From positions 372,001-436,000 of the forward strand of contig JAQFVV010006474.1 of the NCBI GenBank assembly GCA_028023455.1: 64,000 bases of DNA. Reading direction: 5' to 3'. Below, one piece after another: positions 57,481-64,000 of this stretch. A program made the translations under genes and the position numbers. Position 1 is the first letter of the stretch. Each line of letters begins with the position of its first letter. The notes below the pieces were generated by a model. The model searched no databases. It was not told the origin of the DNA and saw only the letters and a program-made list of their open reading frames with translations. Source of the DNA: Epiperipatus broadwayi. Taxonomy: Eukaryota; Onychophora; Udeonychophora; Euonychophora; Peripatidae.

Positions 57481-58058
57481 TAAATAAAGGAATATTATTT
57501 CCTAAACTATAATGAATTTTAAGTTACTTAACAGCTATAATAATATCATCCTTAGAAATATGATCAATCATGCAGTGAACAGTAGAATTGCAAGATAATG
57601 TAATTTTTGAAGATATTGTATCATGTGATGAATGTAAATCAGCAAAATGTTTGGAAAAGTCACTTGCATCTTAAAGTGAAACCAATAATAGCTTGAACCC
57701 TTTTCTTACCCACACCAGTCTTATTAATAAAATCCTAAATTTCTTTAGGGTTAGGAGAAATATTAACCTCAATTTTTCTAATGTCATTTTGCAAATCCCT
57801 TTTACAAATTATGCTTACCCATTCTTTTGAAATTAATAAAATTATTATTAAAAAATGTATTCTATGTTTTAAAATAGAGTCTGCGATGATAAGCTTTCCT
57901 TTTAATAATCTTAATAAGATTGTATGCAAACCAATGAAAAACTATGTAAAGGCAATTTATTGGGAATATACAAATCAATAAAACTATTAGGAATCGTTAA
58001 AAAACCATCTAAGCAATGATTTACATCATTATAAGAATATAATAAATTCCAATTAACC

Positions 58059-58800
58059 TTAGAAAAGTTTTTTACAAAACTCAACACAATTACCTTTCCC
58101 ATAATTCTTTCTTGAAATAGTAGAACAATTAACTTTTAAGTTACACGTGTTAATATAAAACTCAATATGTGGGTGATGAGCATCAATAGGAAAATTAACA
58201 GAGACAAATTGAAAATTACTTACTACTGTTGAATTACATAAAATATAATCCAAAGTACGATGAGAGGCATTAACAAATGGGTCATATTGCTTAAGTGCCA
58301 AAAATTTACAAAACTGTAATATTCTAAAAGCTTTAGGAGACAAAAAAAGTGTGTAGTAATTCTACCTGACATAAACCTGGAATATTTAAATCACCAGTAA
58401 TAATAACATTATCATAGCCACTCAGAAAATCTTCAAGTGATGTCAAAAAATAATCAAATTCCAACAGTAACAAAGTGGGTTTGAAATAAACATTACTTAA
58501 AATAAATTTAAAAATGTGATTTTAAGTAATTTCCCACCATGTAGATTCACAAAAAAAAAATAATGTTCTTTATAAAAAAAATCTTTATCCCAGAGCAATA
58601 AGAATACCACCATCTTGAGAAATGTTTTCCTAGATCTGTCAGTTCACAAAACACTAAATCTATTATCAAGAAAAGAACAATCAGGAAATTGTTCGATTAA
58701 CCAAGTTTTTGTAAGTAATATAAGATCAAAGTTTTGTTTCAAAAAATTGTTAAATTTGAACACATTTAGTTTGCATACCTATGACATTCATGTAAAAACA
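58059..58800 (-). pseudogene. LINE APE-type endonuclease domain remnant
   Basis: Minus strand: NVIGMQTK near 58790 (N-terminal Asn region), NFDLILLTKTWLIEQFPDC near 58720 (the usual DhhhhTETWL; the metal-binding Glu reads Lys here), a shift, YDNVIITGDLNIPGL near 58390 (GDFN motif, Leu for Phe), LQFCKFLALKQY (58300), RTLDYILCN and PIDAHHPHIE near 58180 (the usual SDHxP; Ser-Asp reads Ala-His). Family role: nicks target DNA to prime reverse transcription. Two or more catalytic residues are changed and frames are broken. Confidence 0.8.
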
Positions 58801-58879
58801 AGAAAGACCGACCATGTTACTCACAAAGATAATGAAAATAGCACAAATATGAATAGAGAGAGAAAAAGAAAAAGATGAA

Positions 58880-60720
58880 AATAAAATAAATTCAATTGAA
58901 ATCTTAAAATCTTAGAGAACTGGCCAGAGATCAATAAAAAAAATGGAAGCACCACATGACCATATTTATGTACAGGAACAGAAATATAAAAGCAAGAAGG
59001 CTTAGAATTATTTATATTAACTTTATCTCAAACAATATTAGTTTGTAAATTATTCTTTGTGATATCATTTGAATTGTCATTTACTAGCATATTAGAAAGA
59101 AAATATCTATTTTCAGTTGATATTAGAATAAACCTCAGAAAAGAATCCAGGTAAAAAATAGATTTATTCAATCCATCAGAAGTATTTCTTTTTTTAGTTA
59201 TTGAAAAGTCATTCTTACTAGAAGCTAAAGAGGAGTATCCAAAATGAATTAACCCATAGTTTCTATTTGAAAGAATGTTATGCGAATATGATCTATAAGT
59301 TGAAATGAACTTGGAGCAATATTTTGATAATTGTGGATTTCATGTTTAATAGACTTTAAAAGAGATAAATTAACAGGAAAATCTCCATTATATCCTTTTT
59401 TCATAAAAGAAGTATTCTGTGATTTATGAGATGGAATGAATTTGGGAACAGCAGCTGAATAATTGAGTATTTTAGATTTCATAGACTTTAAAGAAGATAC
59501 AGCAACAGGGAAACCTCCATTATATCTTTTCTACATAAAAGAGGTATTTGGTGATATAAATTTTTTGTGAGGAAAAAATTCAGAATTAGAAAAGCAATTA
59601 TTAATGGAATTTTCTTCAAGCCAGGATGAGTTATAAAAATATCTACTTATAAATTTTGAATTAGACAAATTCCTGAATACATTATAAATATTATTATGAG
59701 AATTAATTTCATCACTTACTAAATTATTTTCAGGAACACAATTATTCAATTTGATATTTTTACCAAGATCTTCAGTGGAATAGAATGAAGATGAACATGG
59801 AATGTTACCATCCCCAATAGTAGACAAATGATATCTAGCAATGAAAAAACTAAAAATTTAATTAGAATAAGACAATGATAACATGCATTAGATACCTATA
59901 TCATTAGTATTAATGAGTTTTCTTTGGTCCCTGAAGAATTCTTACAATGATATGACATTTTAATTGTTAATTTATATATAAAAGAAAGAGGAAAAGATAG
60001 GATCATTTCGAAAGAAAAATTGCTAGTATCATAAATAACATTGTCAATGAAACTACCTATATCCTCAACATTATTAGCAAAGTCAAAATCATTTACAGCA
60101 GAGTTTCCAACATTATTGTTTCCATTATTAGGAGATAAGTCAACATCTACATTATAGAGACAATCTAAGGATAAAACAGATTTATTATTGTCAAATTCAT
60201 TTACGGCAAAGTTTCCAACATTATTGTTTCCATTGTTGGGAAATAAATCAACATTATTAGATAAGTCAGCATCAACATTAGAAAGATCATCTAAGAATAA
60301 AATAGTTTTATATTTGTCACATTCATTTACAGCAGAGTTTTCAACATTATTGTTTCCATAATTAAGAAATAAGTCAATATCTATATTAGAAAGATGCTCT
60401 AAGCATAAATCTTCTTTATGTTTATCAAATTCATTTACCATAGAATTTCTAACATAATTGCCTCCATAAATTCTGATATCATACAATTAGTTAATTTAAC
60501 TATTTCAAACTCATTATCTCCAAGAAAATTGCAAGAAACAGGATTATCAGACATATTATCTGCCAAGATCACCTTAATCATATTATTACAATCTATATAT
60601 TTATAGAAGCCAAAACCAATAGTAAGGAAAATATCAGCATCAACTTTACTTAATCTAAGACAAGAGGTATAAAACTTCTCCTGACATTGACCAGAACAAC
60701 AAGAACAATAACAAGAAGAA
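58880..60720 (-). pseudogene. LINE ORF1 remnant with PHD-like finger and tandem repeats
   Basis: It starts near 60720 with CYCSCCSGQCQEKFYTSC, a Cys-rich run matching a PHD finger (C-x-C..C-x-C..FY-x2-C), followed by YIDCNNMIK, the second zinc half. After a frame change near 60483 comes the 196-codon frame 60486-59896, which contains about three and a half 36-residue repeats. A second array with a period of about 43 residues (KxYNGxFPV..SLKS) follows at 59570-59340. The rest to 58880 reads as Asn/Ser-rich protein with stops. PHD-bearing ORF1 proteins occur in CR1-like LINEs; tandem arrays within ORF1 are not a feature I recognise from that family. Confidence 0.6.
60080..60470 (-). repeat. 108-bp tandem repeats in LINE ORF1
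   Basis: Units of 36 residues opening with YGGNYVRNSMVNEF, YGNNNVENSAVNEC, NGNNNVGNFAVNEF and NGNNNVGNSAVNDF, each followed by a D-K-rich middle and LSNxDxDLxxN. The second unit has a six-residue insertion (SNNVDL). At DNA level the plus strand repeats CATTATTGTTTCCAT..TTA.GA.ATAA.TCAA. Confidence 0.9.
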
Positions 60721-60854
60721 GAAATTACATTTGAGGTTTCTCTAGAAATATTTATATGAAGTTTAATAGTAATATGTGCATTGTAATTAATAATAATAAA
60801 AATTTACATTTGGAGTTTCTCTAGAAATAATGTGTATATGAAGTTGAACTGTAG

Positions 60855-62210
60855 CATATGCCATATGGATAGCTTAACAAAGTGTAAGTTTCTAATCTAT
60901 CTGAGATTGGTCTGATTTCTGGGCTGATAGATAGTTGCAAATGTGATATTATTTGGATAAATTATTATTTTTAATAACTTATTTTCTTGATCTTATGCAA
61001 TATACTTTTATAGGCATAAATTTGATAATAAATGCAACCATTTTATTTTTATTGATTACTTTTTCCTTCCTCTATGATAATACTACGTATCACTTTCAAG
61101 AGAGCAGATCATACACTATATTAGAATAACATAGAGATCATATGATACCTTGATTAAATTTAATATAAATAAGAACTTTTTTGTTTATAATTAAATAATG
61201 TGATTATTTTTTTTAATAAAAGTAAAAGTGCTATATATCTATGTTTATATAAGAGAATATTATTTTTAGATTTATCCATGTATGTAATTGTTACCATTTT
61301 TTATTATTTACTTGGCATTTTGTTGAATCATACCTAACATCATTTTGATAGGATAAGTACTTTAATAGTTGTTATTTTGAATTCTGGATTTATAGTATGT
61401 TGATGATTGAGCTATTTTCTTTAGTTCAAGAAATGATTTGCAAAATGATCTTCATTTTTGGAATGCAGCATTTAAGAAATTTATTTGATGTTCAAACTCA
61501 TGTTCTTTATCACCAGTGATGAAAAAAAAATCCTTTTTACAATAATTATAAATAGAGATGTGGACTTACATGTTGAAACACAACACAAACTATCTATGTT
61601 CCTTCTTTTAAAAAATTAAAAAATAGAATATTAAAAAAATAACAACTGTAACTAAGCTGTCTATAGAACTATTTTTTATCTAATTTATTGTTTAGAAATG
61701 AGTCTAAGATACTCTACTGGCACAATGTAAAATCATTATAAAAGTTTCATTTATGGTATTCCATTAAAATTTAATAATGCAAGAACATAAAACCAACCAC
61801 ACATTATTTAACTTGCTGATTCTGATTCTATAGAGTCTACTATTTTAAAATCACATCTTCATGAACATTTACACTAAATGAACTATACAAGACTTTCGAA
61901 AATAATGTTGTAAAGTTAACTTGAACATGCTTTTCATAGAAGAGGTAAATGTCATTTATGTTACACTTATCTTAAAGACATGCTAAAGAAGTGCAAAATT
62001 ATTTCCAATGGCAAAATATGGCAGAAAATAGAATACATCGAAGATTTACAATTAGGCATGTATTGGAGTATTTCAGGAAGAAAGGTTTTTTGCTGAAGAA
62101 ACTAAAAGACTGTAATGCAAAATATCAAATACAGTAAATAGTATATCTTTGTGTAGTCATTGCGAAACTCATTTTTAGAGCGTTATTTATTTTTTCAAAA
62201 TTTCTTTCAA
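60855..62210. other. AT-rich stretch, nothing recognised
   Basis: No supported feature. Confidence 0.5.
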
Positions 62211-62216
62211 ATATGC

Positions 62217-62311
62217 CTCTCAACCATCCATGCTATCTCATGCTGCTGATACATTTGATCACACACATGTCGACGTGTGTGTATGATCAAGTGTATCAGC
62301 AATGGTTGAGG
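62217..62311. repeat. Foldback element
   Basis: CTCAACCAT..GCTGATACATTTGATCACACACATG is mirrored by CGTGTGTGTATGATCAAGTG, TATCAGCAATGGTTGAG, with TCGA at the centre. An 8-base asymmetry lies in the left arm. TGATCACACACATG and TATCAG occur also in family A near its tRNA-like part, so this may be a short relative. Confidence 0.8.
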
Positions 62312-62349
62312 GTAGTGTGAAAATTTTTTTTCAATGGAGTTGGAATGGT

Positions 62350-63205
62350 TTTACTTATTTAGAAATACCTGATATATATGTATGTATATTATACCAACCA
62401 CACAAGATAACACGATAAACCTAAAAATTATATGTGTATTTTTTTTAATATTTTCATTTTGACACTCGCATATGTGTGTTCATATACTTTTAAAATATTT
62501 TATTGTGATTTTCCGAATTTATCACTAATATATTTATGTAGTTCGCTAGCCTAAAGCAAGCATGTGATATATGCTTGACTAATTAATGGTCAATGAAGAA
62601 AATTATTGATTGAATTTGTTCTAAATTGCTTAAATTTAAGGGTTTTTAAATTTGCTAATGAAAAAACACATAAAATTAAACTTCAAATATGTATTTAGCA
62701 TTATCATTCTTTACAATAAAATCACGATCAACATGCAGTTTCTTGATTCTGGGTCATGCATTAAACAATTTTATAATATAGACTTATTTTGAAGAATTTA
62801 AATAAAAACGCCATATCCATAAAACTATAGGCTTGATAGTTGTCTCAAAAATCATCAGGTGGTGCATACATCTCTGACGGAGCAATTTTTTATTTCTAAG
62901 TTTTAGTTCCTCAAGTTTGTTCAGATAAATAGTTTTTGCATATAAATGGTACATCTTGTGTACCAAAGAAAGTGATGAATAAGAGTAGTATGAATATAGG
63001 AAAAAAGATATCAAAAGAGTTAATTGTAAAGATAGGAGAAATATTATAATCAAATTAATTTAATTAAAATAATTAATATAATTAGATTCTATGCACTTAC
63101 CAATAAAGTACAATAAATCTTGTTGATAAATTGATTTGTAAAATGTTACCAGTTATTTTAAATCAAATTCTGGATATAATTTTATTTATTCTGCTTTATT
63201 TTTTG
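62350..63205. other. Intron or upstream sequence of the lectin-type gene
   Basis: AT-rich with no firm signal. The minus frame 62784-63053 encodes KMYHLYAKTIYLNKLEELKL and further basic sequence, which I do not recognise. A pyrimidine-rich tract ending TTATTTTTTGTAG precedes the exon at 63209. Confidence 0.45.
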
Positions 63206-63208
63206 TAG

Positions 63209-63312
63209 ATGTTCTGGTTTTGACAGTTGTGTTATCAACCCTCAAGATGATGTGATGGGTGAGCGGTGTTATGGGGCAAACATTTTATATGTAAAATATA
63301 CTTGCATTCCAG
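63209..63312 (+). CDS. Internal exon: second half of a SUEL/rhamnose-type lectin domain
   Basis: A 104-nt exon lies between TTTTTTGTAG and GTAAGATT, both consensus splice sites, the first with a good pyrimidine tract. It starts with the last base of a split codon and ends with the first base of the next, encoding 34 whole residues. These include CSGFDSCVINPQDD, GERCYGANILYVKYTC and IP. The pattern C-x5-C-h..C-x-G-x3-hLxVxYxC is the conserved C-terminal half of galactose/rhamnose-binding lectin domains (SUEL type), found in egg and mucus lectins, latrophilin-type adhesion receptors and other extracellular proteins. The N-terminal half of the domain should be in an upstream exon that I do not find here. 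The next exon lies beyond the window. Which lectin-domain protein this belongs to cannot be told from one exon. Confidence 0.8.
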
Positions 63313-64000
63313 GTAAGATTTATTTATTTATCTTCATTTAATAAGTCAAATCAAAAGATGTGCCACAATAAACCAAGGGATTAGTCCTTATAGGATTAAG
63401 TCATCTCTAGCAATTATCAAAGTTGCATTCTATTCCAACCGTAAGTTAGTACATCAACCTGACTAACAGATTACCCATTTACTGACCAGTATTAAATTTC
63501 TATTAGGGTTGGCCACTAGTTTATTAAAAATATTTTAAGCCACTTTATAAAAGCAAAAAAAAAATAAATTCTGAGGATAACTCAGACCACACTGACAATT
63601 CCAGGTTGAAGGTGATAACAATCAGACATGCTAAAATTCTTATCAAATAAAATAAATTAATAGTTTAAATTATTGTACATTTTCTACTGAATTAAATCTT
63701 ATTACATACTAATAATAATTTTCCATACACAATCAAAACATACATATTGGTTTCAAAATATATCACTCGAGTGAGATTTTTGGTAATATGTTATCATACA
63801 TTTATTATATTTTAAAAATCGTTTGAAAATAAAGCTTATTAATAATGAATCCAGCATTTTTCAAACTTTTGAGATGGATGACTTTTTTTCCTAAACAAAA
63901 ATATATACTTCAGTCCTGCTATCATGTTGTCAATTATTAGTTTATAATCAAAATGCCCTGCAGAGATAAGTTGATGGACTATGAAGCTCAAAATACATAC
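63313..64000. other. Intron of the lectin-type gene
   Basis: Begins with the donor GTAAG. AT-rich, no further exon recognised up to the window edge. Confidence 0.5.

Larger units (their letters stand above)
56411..60850 (-). mobile_element. Near full-length two-ORF LINE (PHD ORF1, APE endonuclease, RT)
   Basis: Minus strand, 5' to 3': a pair of short direct repeats at 60850-60727 (TTTCTCTAGAAATA.. repeated), ORF1 with a PHD-like Cys/His cluster and two tandem-repeat arrays (60720-58880), ORF2 with an APE-type endonuclease (58800-58059), a linker, a reverse transcriptase (57480-56640), a 3' region with a short hairpin, and an (ATT)n tail (56484-56430 on the plus strand as TAA). This layout matches CR1/L2-like elements. 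It is broken by many stops and shifts but no large part seems missing, except a shortened RT C-terminus just before the 3' UTR. Confidence 0.8.

Noticed and set aside
62784-63053. 89-codon minus frame near the lectin exon
   Set aside because: No recognised motif; it is antisense to the exon's gene and has no splice or start context.
1-64000. CRISPR arrays, bacterial operons, ribosomal RNA genes
   Set aside because: None present. The repeat spacing, intron signals and element types are those of an animal genome.

Overview
This window looks like intergenic or intronic DNA from an invertebrate animal, and it contains no complete host gene. The sequence is strongly AT-rich, full of simple repeats, and has open frames of at most about 200 codons, nearly all chance frames or transposon remnants. 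The mix of Penelope-like, PHD/APE LINE, L1-like LINE, hAT and piggyBac-type elements, plus one exon of a SUEL/rhamnose-type lectin domain, is typical of invertebrate metazoa such as molluscs, annelids or cnidarians. The sequence alone does not fix the species.

The only convincing host coding piece is one 104-nt internal exon on the plus strand near the right end (63209-63312). It encodes the C-terminal half of a galactose/rhamnose-binding (SUEL-type) lectin domain between consensus splice sites. The 63 kb to its left are therefore either a very long intron of that gene or the gap before it.

Autonomous-element remnants, left to right: two 3' fragments of a LINE with a CCHC knuckle (1-355, another copy at 47236-47860); a LINE ending in a GAT-rich tail (minus 540-2030 and 9031-9480; plus 26820-27092 and 35155-35365); a Penelope-like element with RT and GIY-YIG remnants (27940-29640), and a second one (39575-40240); an L1/Tx1-like LINE ending in poly(A) (52169-54350); and a nearly full-length LINE with PHD-like ORF1, APE endonuclease, RT, 3' hairpin and an ATT-repeat tail (56411-60850), all minus strand and decayed. 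DNA transposons: a 1.7 kb element with 37-bp inverted repeats and a perfect 8-bp target duplication (22649-24400), a hAT-like MITE (31799-32394), a piggyBac-like MITE flanked by TTAA (49644-50418), and other inverted-repeat elements.

The most interesting content is a set of short dispersed repeats carrying hammerhead self-cleaving ribozyme motifs. Family A (about 13 copies) has the CUGAUGA core, a stem II hairpin, GAAA, a very short AU stem III and a closing CCAA/UUGG stem I. It is followed by a tRNA-like stretch with a B-box-like sequence. At 33.4-34.1 kb two units lie head to tail with their ribozymes 453 nt apart, and other copies form inverted dimers. Families B and E carry different hammerhead-like cores with palindromic stem III sequences; pieces of family B flank the Penelope-like element. 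Together these look like small non-autonomous retroelements of the retrozyme or Penelope-terminal-repeat kind. A separate family of four tRNA-Val-like elements has an acceptor stem extended by flanking sequence.
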